This document shows positions 44,507 through 53,539 of a stretch of 64,000 nucleotides of DNA, one piece after another. The notes under the pieces are model-generated. The model ran no database searches. It saw only the letters and a list, made by a program, of their open reading frames with translations, and had not been told where the DNA came from. This DNA is from CAXBGS01 sp963975425 (lineage in GTDB: Bacteria > Planctomycetota > Planctomycetia > Pirellulales > Pirellulaceae): the NCBI GenBank assembly GCA_963975425.1, contig CAXBGS010000015.1, positions 118,341-182,340 of the forward strand. Reading direction: 5' to 3'. The position numbers were made by a program, and so were the translations under genes. The first letter of the stretch is position 1. The number at the start of each line of letters is the position of its first letter.

Positions 44507-47500
44507 ATGGTGATTGAGATGGTTCACTCGGCGGTACCCGGTTTTGCTTGGCGATTGATAGGTTTCGCGACATTGGTCCTCAGCGGCTGTGCGATGACCA
44601 TGCCTAGCCGCGGTGATGAAATCCCCGAACCGCTTCAGCCGTGGAAAGAATGGGCCGTTTGGGACGTCGAGCATCGTGACTGTCCGACGCTGTATAGCAG
44701 CGCCGCCGAGCCGATGTGTTTTTGGCCGTCACGTCTCGAATTGTCCGCTGACGCACAGTCGGGGCAGTGGAAAATGGACGTACGAGTGTTTGAGGAGTCG
44801 TGGGTTCCCCTGTCAGGCACGAAAAAAGTCTGGCCAATGAATGTCAAGTCAGGCGACCAGCCGATGGTCGTGGTCCTGCACGATGGCAAACCTTCAGTCA
44901 AGTTGGACGCCGGATCGCATGTGCTTTCAGGTGAGTTTCGCTGGGCGGACATGCCACAGCGCATCGCCATTCCGCCGCAAGTCGGCATGATTGACTTGAA
45001 CGTCGACGGCGTCGATCGGTCCGACGCGACCTGGGATGCCGACGGAAATCTCTGGTTGAAACGAACACGAAAGGAAACTCAAGACAAGGACCTGCTGAAC
45101 GTCCAGGTTTATCGCGTGATCGAAGACGGTATTCCGCTTTGGTTGCGAACGGAAATCGAGCTGACCGTCTCGGGAAAAAGTCGCGAGGAGTCGCTCGGAT
45201 GGATTTTGCCCAAGGGATGGCAATTGTCGACGGTCGAAAGTGAAATTCCTGTTGCGGTCGATGAACGCGGGCAGATGAAGGCGCAAGTGCGTGCCGGCAA
45301 GTGGAAGATTCTCGTGCATGCATTTCGGACGACTGACGTGGACGCGTTTCAGTATGCCGATGAAGCCGAACCGATCGCCAATTTCGAATTGGTTGGATTG
45401 CAAACCGATCCGTCGTTCCGGGTATCGCAGATCGACGGTCTCTCGGTTGTCGATGTTACGCAGACGACTTTCCCGACCAAGTGGCGCACGTTACCGGTTT
45501 ATCGGTGGCAAACCGATCAGACATTTCGGCTGGTCGAAAAAATGAGAGGGATGGGCGATCAAAGTCACGAAGGCTTGACCATTGATCGCCGATTCTGGTT
45601 GGACGAAGATGGACGAGAGATGACGTATCAAGACGTTATCAAAGGATCGATGCAGCAAATATGGCGGCTGGATGTTTCCGACGGCCATGAACTGGGTGCG
45701 GTTAGAGTTGACGGCGAAGGCCAGCTGATCACTGCCAATCCGATTACCGGCAATCGCGGCGTGGAAATCCGAGAACGCGACCTTTCAATGGAGGCGATCG
45801 GGCGGGTGCAGCGTACGTCCGAACTCGCGGCGACCGGATGGCAGGCCGACGCCGAGACGCTGCAAGTGACGATGACATTGCCGCCGGGATGGCGCGCATT
45901 CGCCGTCTTTGGTGCGGACCAAGTCCGCGGCGACTGGTTAACGGCATGGTCGCTGTTGGACTTGTTTTTGTTGCTGATTTTTTCCCTCGCAGTGCTCCGC
46001 CTGTTTGGACCATCCGCTGGCGTGGTCGCGTTAGTCGCGTTTGGATTGGCGTATCATGAACCGGGGTCACCTCGTTTCACGTGGTTGTTTCTCTTGATGC
46101 CGATCGCGTTGCTGCGCGTTGTCGGCGACGGTGCCGCGAAACGGTGGGTGTTGGTATGGAAGTACGTCGCGATCGGAATTCTCCTGCTGTGCTTGGTCCC
46201 CTTTATCGCGATGCAAGCGCAAAGCGTGATTTATCCGCAACTGGAATCGACAGGAATGTCGTACGGCACGCGCAGCATGCTGGAATTGCCTGGCAACGTT
46301 CACGTCGCGGAGTCGGTCGTTGCATCTTACGACCGAATCGACCAAACAGGTCTTGTGAAGCCGTCGCAGCAACGCGGCAAGTCTCGCTTTGACACGTCAA
46401 ATCTCTTTCATGATCCGAAATCACGAATCCAAACCGGACCGGCGCAACCACTTTGGCATTGGAACGACGTCCGGTGTTCCTGGAACGGCCCCGTCGCTTC
46501 ACAGCAAACCATTCAGCCGATATTGATTTCACTTTCGCAGCATCGGATTCTCTCAACCATTCGTCTTGGGTTGTTGATGTTGTTGGCTGCGATCTTAATG
46601 CGATCGAGCCAAGGAAAGGCCGGTGAGAAACGACCCAAGCGATGGCGTTTCAGTCTCAAGCCCGCCGCAGCGGGGGCGGTTTTGATCGCGACCTGTTTTG
46701 TCGGTGTCGACGCGCATGCTCAGCTGCCCGATCCGCAGATGCTACAGGCGCTGCGCACGCGATTGCTTGCTGCTCCCGATGTGTATCCCAATGCGGCCGA
46801 AATTCCGTCGGTTCAGTTGTCTATCGACGAGAACAAACTGCAAATGACGGCGCAAGTTCACGCGGCGATCGATGTTGCCGTGCCCTTGCCGGGCCGCCTG
46901 ACGGATTGGTCGCCTGTGTCGGTGACGGTGGATTCCGACGAGGAAGTTTTGGTCAGTCGACGCGACGGATATCTATGGGTGTTGGTCCCCAAGGGCATTC
47001 ATGAGGTCAGCGTTAAAGGCTTGTTACCGAGTCAAGCGGAATGGGAATGGACATTCGACCTGAGTCCCCATTATGTCTCGATCGATGCACCCGGTTGGAA
47101 AGTCACCGGTGTTGGCCGCGACGGCGTTCCCGATTCGCAAGTGTTCTTTGCCAAGGAACGCGCCATTACCGATGAACAGGCAGCCTATGACCGCAGCGAC
47201 TTCAACGCCATTGTGTCAATCGACCGCTACATCGAAATGGGGCTGACGGCAAAAGTTCGTACACACGTCACGCGGCTCTCATCCCCGGGGAAAGCAATTT
47301 CCGTCAACATCCCTTTGTTGCCAGATGAAAGTGTGCTGTCGTCTGGACGCGAGGTCGAGAATGGATCGATAGCCGTGCGATTAGGTGCCACACAGACCAC
47401 ATCGGTTTGGGACAGCGAGCTGCCGCTAGGCAAAAACGTCGAGCTATCAGCCGCGCAAACGGATCAGTGGGTCGAACGCTGGCACCTGATCACCTCGCCC

Positions 47501-48565
47501 GTCTGGAATGTTGCGATCAACGGATTGCCACCCATTTTTGAATCACAGCAAAAGGACTTGATCCCTGTTTGGCATCCTTGGCCCGGCGAAACGGTGGAAT
47601 TGAACTTCAGTCGTCCCGTCGCTGTGACCGGCGACGTGATGACCGTACAAAATGTAAATCACCAGACATCGGTTGGCAGCCGTCGTCGTACGAATAAGCT
47701 GTTGTTGGACCTGGAGTGCAGTTTGGCTAGCGATTTTGTGGTGCAGCTGGACCCCGAGGCCGACGTCTTTCTTTTGACGATGAATGACGAGCCGATTCCG
47801 GTTCAGCGATATGATGCGGACCTGATCATTCCGACGCGAACCGGGAAACAGCGGATTGCGTTAGAGTGGCGGACGTCCGAGGAAATTGATCCGGTTGTTC
47901 GTGCTAGTCGAGTGGTGTTGCCGGTCGAAGCTTCGAACGTGACATCGGAAATGAGTTTTCCCGACAACCGTTGGATCCTCTGGACCGATGGGCCGTTGCG
48001 AGGACCGGCCGTCCGTTTCTGGTCGATTCTAATCGTCGCGATCCTTGCGGCGCTCGCCTTGGGCAGCATACCCGCGTCCCCGATCGGACGTTTCGAGTGG
48101 GTATTACTCGTGATAGGTCTGACCCAAATCCACTTAGTCGCGGCCGCGGTGGTGGTCGGATGGCTATTTTTGCTTTCCTGGCGAGGTAAAAATCAAAGTG
48201 AACTTCGTCCATGGGCGTTTAATTCGCTGCAGTTATTCATCGTGCTCGTCACGTTTGCTGCCCTGGCGATCTTGGTCGTGGTCGTCGGCGAGGGATTATT
48301 GGGCAATCCCGAGATGTTCATTGTGGGTAACGGCTCACGTGGGACTGACTTGCGATGGTTTCAGCCACGCAGCGGAACCGAACTACCAAGCACATTTGTG
48401 CTTTCGATTTCAGTGTGGTTTTATCGTATGTTGATGCTTTTCTGGGCTCTTTGGTTGGCTACGGCCCTGTTGCGTTGGCTGACTTGGGGCTGGCAACAAT
48501 TCAGCAGCAGTGGCACGTGGCGACACTCGCCCAAGCCGATTCTTGCAACGGAGGTGAAAGACTAG
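44507..48565 (+). CDS. Very large membrane protein of unknown function, possible gene fusion
   Basis: The protein has 1352 residues. It starts with an export signal containing a lipobox-like end (LIGFATLVLSGCAM). A long beta-rich exported-looking domain follows to about residue 475, then a block of about four hydrophobic helices (residues about 476-570). Around residues 712-738 is a second signal-peptide-like segment (AAAGAVLIATCFVGVDAHAQ) followed by another beta-rich domain of about 430 residues. It ends with four to five helices at about residues 1170-1325. The pattern (signal, domain, helices) occurs twice, which suggests fusion of two envelope proteins. I recognise no catalytic motif. 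It lies 291 bp after the LON-domain gene, with no close functional neighbour. Confidence 0.8.
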   Translation: MVIEMVHSAVPGFAWRLIGFATLVLSGCAMTMPSRGDEIPEPLQPWKEWAVWDVEHRDCPTLYSSAAEPMCFWPSRLELSADAQSGQWKMDVRVFEESWVPLSGTKKVWPMNVKSGDQPMVVVLHDGKPSVKLDAGSHVLSGEFRWADMPQRIAIPPQVGMIDLNVDGVDRSDATWDADGNLWLKRTRKETQDKDLLNVQVYRVIEDGIPLWLRTEIELTVSGKSREESLGWILPKGWQLSTVESEIPVAVDERGQMKAQVRAGKWKILVHAFRTTDVDAFQYADEAEPIANFELVGLQTDPSFRVSQIDGLSVVDVTQTTFPTKWRTLPVYRWQTDQTFRLVEKMRGMGDQSHEGLTIDRRFWLDEDGREMTYQDVIKGSMQQIWRLDVSDGHELGAVRVDGEGQLITANPITGNRGVEIRERDLSMEAIGRVQRTSELAATGWQADAETLQVTMTLPPGWRAFAVFGADQVRGDWLTAWSLLDLFLLLIFSLAVLRLFGPSAGVVALVAFGLAYHEPGSPRFTWLFLLMPIALLRVVGDGAAKRWVLVWKYVAIGILLLCLVPFIAMQAQSVIYPQLESTGMSYGTRSMLELPGNVHVAESVVASYDRIDQTGLVKPSQQRGKSRFDTSNLFHDPKSRIQTGPAQPLWHWNDVRCSWNGPVASQQTIQPILISLSQHRILSTIRLGLLMLLAAILMRSSQGKAGEKRPKRWRFSLKPAAAGAVLIATCFVGVDAHAQLPDPQMLQALRTRLLAAPDVYPNAAEIPSVQLSIDENKLQMTAQVHAAIDVAVPLPGRLTDWSPVSVTVDSDEEVLVSRRDGYLWVLVPKGIHEVSVKGLLPSQAEWEWTFDLSPHYVSIDAPGWKVTGVGRDGVPDSQVFFAKERAITDEQAAYDRSDFNAIVSIDRYIEMGLTAKVRTHVTRLSSPGKAISVNIPLLPDESVLSSGREVENGSIAVRLGATQTTSVWDSELPLGKNVELSAAQTDQWVERWHLITSPVWNVAINGLPPIFESQQKDLIPVWHPWPGETVELNFSRPVAVTGDVMTVQNVNHQTSVGSRRRTNKLLLDLECSLASDFVVQLDPEADVFLLTMNDEPIPVQRYDADLIIPTRTGKQRIALEWRTSEEIDPVVRASRVVLPVEASNVTSEMSFPDNRWILWTDGPLRGPAVRFWSILIVAILAALALGSIPASPIGRFEWVLLVIGLTQIHLVAAAVVVGWLFLLSWRGKNQSELRPWAFNSLQLFIVLVTFAALAILVVVVGEGLLGNPEMFIVGNGSRGTDLRWFQPRSGTELPSTFVLSISVWFYRMLMLFWALWLATALLRWLTWGWQQFSSSGTWRHSPKPILATEVKD

Positions 48566-48717
48566 ATCGTTGGGATGCAGCATGAATCCGCATGCGTTCA
48601 GCAAAATTTCGAACCCCTGCTGATTCGGACTCTTTTTGATGATGGGACGTCGTGGATCGTCTAGACTCAACGCATTAGCAAACCCCAATCATTCGTTCTG
48701 GTTCCACGGGCAATACG

Positions 48718-50334
48718 ATGCGACGCCGCGTTTTTTTGAACCGTGCCGGACTCGCCGGCATCTCAAGTCTCGTCGTTTTCGAACGAGCGGCAAGCATTCG
48801 TGCGGCCGCGGCCACGCAAGTTGCGGGCAAGGATTCGACGCCACCGAGCGGATTGTCCAGCGACACGGTTCGCGTATGGCACTTTCATGACCTTTGGCGA
48901 TTTGATCAGTTCGATAGTCTGACGCTGAAGCAAGGCGCGCCGCGGTGGCGCCCAGATGCAACTTTTGCCGAGCCAAATATCGGTCCGCTCGCCGCATGGC
49001 CAACCGTGCAGCACGACCCGAACGCCGGGCGGTGGCGGATGTGGTACTCGGCTGCATGGAAACCGCTGCGCATCATGGTCGCCGACAGTGATGATGGTTT
49101 GCACTGGACGCCAGTCCGGGCGGATCACATTGTCCCGGCCGGCAAGAAAATCGCGGTAAATCATGTCTTTACCCTGCCGGGCGGCAGCGGCGGCAGCGTG
49201 TATGTCGATCCGACTGTGACTGATGGTTTCCAGTACAAACTATTTGTGCATCAACGCGGCGACGATGTGACACGTATCGCTCGCGGTGATGCCGATCATC
49301 GATGGCACGACATTGCCCACCGCAGAGGAACCACAAAGTACCTTGTGGATGACTTTACACTTGTATCCAAAGACGGATTGAACTGGAACGAGCGACGTGA
49401 CCTGCGCTGGTCCGCTCAGGACTGGCACCCTGAGCCGCCGATTTTTGGCTTCTATAATCGGCATACAAATCGGCATGTGATGACGGTTCGCCCCGGCTGG
49501 GGTGACCGTCGCCAGTGCATTCAATCCACGCAAGACTTTCGTGATTGGTCGGGGCCAGCACTCGTGATGCAGCCCGACGCGATGGATCGGGAACTGATCG
49601 AGTTCTACGGTATGCCGGTGTTTCCTTACGGGGATGGCTACGTCGGATTGCCTTGGGTTTTTCATCCGCAATCGACGGAACCCAATCGCGGGTTCAATCG
49701 CTTTGTGGGTGCCGTCGATTGCCAATTAGCATTCAGTGATGATGGGATGCGGTTTTCCCGAGGTGTTCGAAGCACGTTCATTGGGCGCAACGCACCCGAC
49801 GAACACGGCGGTGGCGCGATTCAAACGTCGTCGATGGTTGAAACGGACGACGAATTACGATTTTATTCGGCCGCAACGCGTCTGCCACATGGGCGCGGTT
49901 CTGAAGCACGCAAGTTGGGGATGACGGATAATGCGTCGATTCTGCTGCACACGTTGCGAAGGGACGGTCTGATGCGGGTTGAATCGTCCGGCGATTGGGG
50001 ACGGTTCATTTCAAGGCCGCTGGTGTTACTTTCCGAAGCAATCGAGATGAACGCGTCGGCACCAACGGGCGAAGTGCTGGTGCAATTGACTGATATCGAA
50101 AGCCGGCCAATCGAAGGATTCACGTTCGAGGATTTCGCGGTGCTGAAGCATGACGACCAAATTCGATTCTTGTTGAGTTGGAAAAACGGCAAGCTGCAAG
50201 ACCTCTTAGGCAAAATCATTCGGGTTGAAATCCGGATGCGGAGCAGCCGGCTATTTGCGCTGCGTGGATTGATGCATTTTGTCGATGCGCAAGATCGATG
50301 GTTGATCGACGACGGCGAACCACTGCCCATGTGA
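48718..50334 (+). CDS. Tat-exported beta-propeller protein, glycosidase-like
   Basis: The 538-residue protein begins with a twin-arginine signal (RRRVFLNRAGLAGISSLVVF). The body has the repeated strands of the five-bladed propeller shared by glycoside hydrolase families 32, 43, 62 and 68: AAWPTVQHDPNAGRWRMWYS, IMVADSDDGLHWTPV, GSVYVDPTVTDGFQYKLFVH, LVSKDGLNWNERRDL and MVETDDELRFYSAATRLPHG. Aspartates at blade openings fit a glycosidase, but I cannot identify the catalytic acid with certainty, so the activity is open. It sits between the 1352-residue protein gene and a convergent transporter gene. A polysaccharide-related role suits the other exported enzymes here. Confidence 0.75.
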   Translation: MRRRVFLNRAGLAGISSLVVFERAASIRAAAATQVAGKDSTPPSGLSSDTVRVWHFHDLWRFDQFDSLTLKQGAPRWRPDATFAEPNIGPLAAWPTVQHDPNAGRWRMWYSAAWKPLRIMVADSDDGLHWTPVRADHIVPAGKKIAVNHVFTLPGGSGGSVYVDPTVTDGFQYKLFVHQRGDDVTRIARGDADHRWHDIAHRRGTTKYLVDDFTLVSKDGLNWNERRDLRWSAQDWHPEPPIFGFYNRHTNRHVMTVRPGWGDRRQCIQSTQDFRDWSGPALVMQPDAMDRELIEFYGMPVFPYGDGYVGLPWVFHPQSTEPNRGFNRFVGAVDCQLAFSDDGMRFSRGVRSTFIGRNAPDEHGGGAIQTSSMVETDDELRFYSAATRLPHGRGSEARKLGMTDNASILLHTLRRDGLMRVESSGDWGRFISRPLVLLSEAIEMNASAPTGEVLVQLTDIESRPIEGFTFEDFAVLKHDDQIRFLLSWKNGKLQDLLGKIIRVEIRMRSSRLFALRGLMHFVDAQDRWLIDDGEPLPM

Positions 50335-50423
50335 GGTCGGGCTTTCGTGTAAATCAGCGTTTCCGCGCTTGCGGCCCTAGCGTCGGCGCACGCGGAAGCC
50401 GCGGATTTTTCTCATCGATGATT

Positions 50424-51827
50424 TTACCGACCGAACGTCAGCAGACAGATCACCGTGACAACGACCACGCCGATAAGATTCAGCAAGAATCCTTCGCGTG
50501 CCATGGTCCGGATGGTCAGACGTTCGCTACCGAACACGATTGCATTGGGCGGCGTTGCAACCGGCAACATGAAGGCAAAGCTGCAACTGATCGTCGCGGG
50601 GACCATGATCAGTTTCGGATCGATATCCGCTTTCATCGCAGCCGCCGCCAGGATCGGCATCAGCAAGGTAGCGGTCGCCGTGTTGCTGGTCACTTCGGTC
50701 AGGAAAGTCACCGAAAGGCAAATGACAGCGACCATGATCAGGATTGGTACAGTGGCAAGCGACGACAAACTCGCCCCGATTGTCTCGCTTAGTCCTGACT
50801 CACCAAACGCTTTTGCGATCGCAATGCCGCCGCCGTACAGAATTAAAATGCCCCAAGGTATCGACGAGGCCGTTTTCCAATCGAGCAGTTTTGATTCGTC
50901 CTCGTTTCCGCTGGGAATGACGAACATGGCGATAACCGCGATCAACGCGACGCTGGCGTCGTTCGCATTCTCTAACCCAAGCCAAGCACTCCATCCGCCC
51001 AATGGTTCACTGCGCGTCATCCACAGAATCGCCGTTACGGTAAAGACGGCAAGCGTCCGAATTTCCTCGCTCCGCCACGGGCCAACGGAAGGCAGCTTGA
51101 TTTGTTCGACGTTCTTGACGTGGCGGGTTAACCAAAATCCAGCGATGGGAATGAACACAATCGCGATCGGCAATGACCACCGCATCCACTGCAGGAACGT
51201 TGGCGCGGATCCGGTATCGCGTTGCATTTGCGCCATGAATACCAAATTCGGCGGCGTTCCGATCGGGGTTCCAATGCCACCGATACTGGCGGCATAGGCT
51301 ACGCCGAGTAACAAGCTGACCTGCAAAGCGGTATCCTGCGATTTGTCGACCACCGCAATGGCGATCGGCAATAACATCAGCGTCGTCGCGGCATTCGATA
51401 TCCACATGCTTAGAAAGGCTGACGCCGCCATGAAACCAAATACCAGTGTTCGACCGCCGCCGCCGCCAAACAATTTCACCATCGATAGCGCGATTCGACG
51501 ATGCGTATTGCTGCGTTCCATCGCGACCGACAGCATGAACCCGCCGAGCATCAGCAGGACCAGTGGGCTGCCGTACGATTCGGCGACGTCGGTCGCGTCG
51601 AGGACGCCGATTAGTGGAAAGATCGCCAGTGGGACAAGCGAGGTGACGGGGATAGGAACCGGTTCGAACACCCACCATGTGGCGCACAGGACGACAACGG
51701 ACGTCGTCCATGCGGCGGCGGGGGTTTGGCCAAACAAATGCATTGCCAAGCCGAAAAGAACGGCCAGGACGATTCCGCCAATCAGAGCCCAATGTTTCGT
51801 CAATGCCGTTCCCGCTGCTGAAGACAA
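50424..51827 (-). CDS. DASS (SLC13) family sodium/anion symporter
   Basis: The 467-residue membrane protein has about 11 hydrophobic segments and the inverted-repeat signatures of the divalent-anion:sodium symporters. The first half has ISNAATTLMLLPIAIAVVDK and IGGIGTPIGTPPNLVFMAQM. The second half has EVTSNTATATLLMPILAAAA and PVATPPNAIVFGSERLTIR. The paired SN(A/T) motifs and PPN loops bind sodium and dicarboxylate in characterised members such as VcINDY. Likely substrates are C4-dicarboxylates, citrate or sulfate. It lies convergent to the beta-propeller gene and 64 bp downstream of the ceramidase-like gene on the same strand, so the two could be co-transcribed. Confidence 0.92.
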   Translation of the reverse strand: MSSAAGTALTKHWALIGGIVLAVLFGLAMHLFGQTPAAAWTTSVVVLCATWWVFEPVPIPVTSLVPLAIFPLIGVLDATDVAESYGSPLVLLMLGGFMLSVAMERSNTHRRIALSMVKLFGGGGGRTLVFGFMAASAFLSMWISNAATTLMLLPIAIAVVDKSQDTALQVSLLLGVAYAASIGGIGTPIGTPPNLVFMAQMQRDTGSAPTFLQWMRWSLPIAIVFIPIAGFWLTRHVKNVEQIKLPSVGPWRSEEIRTLAVFTVTAILWMTRSEPLGGWSAWLGLENANDASVALIAVIAMFVIPSGNEDESKLLDWKTASSIPWGILILYGGGIAIAKAFGESGLSETIGASLSSLATVPILIMVAVICLSVTFLTEVTSNTATATLLMPILAAAAMKADIDPKLIMVPATISCSFAFMLPVATPPNAIVFGSERLTIRTMAREGFLLNLIGVVVVTVICLLTFGR

Positions 51828-51891
51828 ACTGTCGAAGAATGATTAGGCCTTCGCAATGCCGATCCCCATGGCGGCACCGGTGACGGTAAGC

Positions 51892-53439
51892 CTAATCCAA
51901 TTCCGGCACTGCCGCACCTAACTCCCAAGCATTCTTGCCGTACGGTGGCGCAGATGGACGCGTGGGCAATCGGTCCGGTGTTAATTGACCGGCTAGCTGG
52001 ACCGATGCGGCAACGATCTCGGTTCCCGCCGTGATTCGCAAATTGCTTGATGCGGTTAGACGCGTTTCGTATCCGCCGCCTCGTGGCCCAAACGCTGTTT
52101 CGGTCGGAATATAACCGACATAACCGTTTGCCAATGTAACGGGAAACGTGACGGGAAATCCACTTTGTTGCTTGATCGTCAGGCCAAGTTCGCAGAACAA
52201 CTCGGCCGGATTGGCGAGCAAGATCGCAGGGCCCACTTGGATCGCTTGAATCTCGACATCCGCGACAGGCTGTTTGTCGATCAAGGCATCAAGGATGACG
52301 ATCTCTTTGGCCAGTATCCACTTGTTCTTACCCACATCTGCAGGCTCCTGTGTGCACAACGCCTGCGCCGAGTGGACGCGTTCGCGACTCGGTGTCCTTC
52401 TTGCAATTTCTTTCACCTGTGAAGCGAACCCTAGTTTTGCAGATTCGCAGCGCGGTTGTGTCAACAAAACTTTGATGGTCTCTGCGCCGACGCGACCTCC
52501 GACGAAACGCTGCAGTTCCTCGGATTCGCGTCTCGCAAATTCAGACAGGTTGTCGATTGGCGTCACATCACCCGATGCGCCCGCTGTGAACACGACAACA
52601 CATTCGTCGCCAAACGTTCCACGGATGACTTGTTCGATATAGTAGATGTAGTTTGCCGAAATTACCGGAGCGCTGCCGACCGCGTGGCAAGCAAAGTTGA
52701 CGATGCACCCAGAGAGCTTGCCGTCGGTATTCCAGATTCCGATCACGCCAACGTCCGGATCGATCGGACCGGCGTAACCCAATGAGGCCGGGTTGCCAGG
52801 CCGCGGATTGGTGTGGGTCATCCCGTTGTTCATCCGGATGCGGCGATTGAAAGAGACTTTGTCTTCGCGTCCGGTGCCGACGCTGTAGGTGCAGGGCTGC
52901 AAGCGCCGGTGCGCTTCGACAACGGCTGCGACAATTTGTTCCTCGACACGTTTGACGTAATCAGGATTCGCGGTGGATGACCGTTGGTAAGCCAGTGTTT
53001 GAACGTCCGGTGAAGCGTGATCGAAGTCCCCCGGATAGATAAGTCCGGTTGGTCCGGAAGAGTGCGAGTGAGTAGCGCAAACCAAGATGGCGTTCGCGTC
53101 CATTCCCGTTATTTCTGCGATCCGTTTTCTTGCCGATTGCACCAATTCGCGGCGAATTAGCAACGCGTCAACGCTAACTATCGCGACGCAAGTCGTGTCG
53201 CTGGCCAGCACAACCGCGCGGACCTTGCACGCATCGTGCAGCACCGTGTGAAAATTCTTTGTGTATCCGCCACCGCGTTCCATCCCAATTACAGGTGTGA
53301 TATCGGTCTCACAAAATGCGGATTGCAGTATGGAGCGCTTTCCAACCGCCCAACCGGTTAACGGCAAAGTAGCTAGAGAAAAAAAGCAAATGGCTTTTAA
53401 ATATAGATAGAGTCGTACACACATCGCAGTCTTTGTCAC
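51892..53439 (-). CDS. Exported neutral/alkaline ceramidase-like amidase
   Basis: The 515-residue protein has an N-terminal export signal (YLYLKAICFFSLATLPLTGW). It shows the neutral/alkaline ceramidase N-terminal domain motifs: FCETDITPVIGMERGGGYTK, VSVDALLIRRELVQSARKRI, the zinc-binding CATHSHSSGPTG, IVNFACHAVGSAPV, FTAGASGDVTPI and LANGYVGYIPTETAF. Characterised homologues cleave the amide of ceramide, but many planctomycete paralogues have no known substrate, so ceramide is only a possibility. The start is GTG at 53439 or ATG at 53424, and neither has a clear Shine-Dalgarno. It diverges from the sulfatase-cytochrome fusion gene. Confidence 0.85.
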   Translation of the reverse strand: MTKTAMCVRLYLYLKAICFFSLATLPLTGWAVGKRSILQSAFCETDITPVIGMERGGGYTKNFHTVLHDACKVRAVVLASDTTCVAIVSVDALLIRRELVQSARKRIAEITGMDANAILVCATHSHSSGPTGLIYPGDFDHASPDVQTLAYQRSSTANPDYVKRVEEQIVAAVVEAHRRLQPCTYSVGTGREDKVSFNRRIRMNNGMTHTNPRPGNPASLGYAGPIDPDVGVIGIWNTDGKLSGCIVNFACHAVGSAPVISANYIYYIEQVIRGTFGDECVVVFTAGASGDVTPIDNLSEFARRESEELQRFVGGRVGAETIKVLLTQPRCESAKLGFASQVKEIARRTPSRERVHSAQALCTQEPADVGKNKWILAKEIVILDALIDKQPVADVEIQAIQVGPAILLANPAELFCELGLTIKQQSGFPVTFPVTLANGYVGYIPTETAFGPRGGGYETRLTASSNLRITAGTEIVAASVQLAGQLTPDRLPTRPSAPPYGKNAWELGAAVPELD

Positions 53440-53539
53440 ACTAGAATTGTTTCAATGGAGCTAACCTTGCTTCTGACGCGCGACTTGATCTTAATCGATT
53501 TGCGTGTCCCTGCCCCTATTCATCCCACCTGAGTCTGAA

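Noticed and set aside
27020..53439. Neutral-ceramidase-like gene as part of one sphingolipid cluster with the oxoamine synthase
   Set aside because: The genes are more than 20 kb apart, housekeeping genes lie between them, and planctomycetes carry many ceramidase-like paralogues of unknown substrate.
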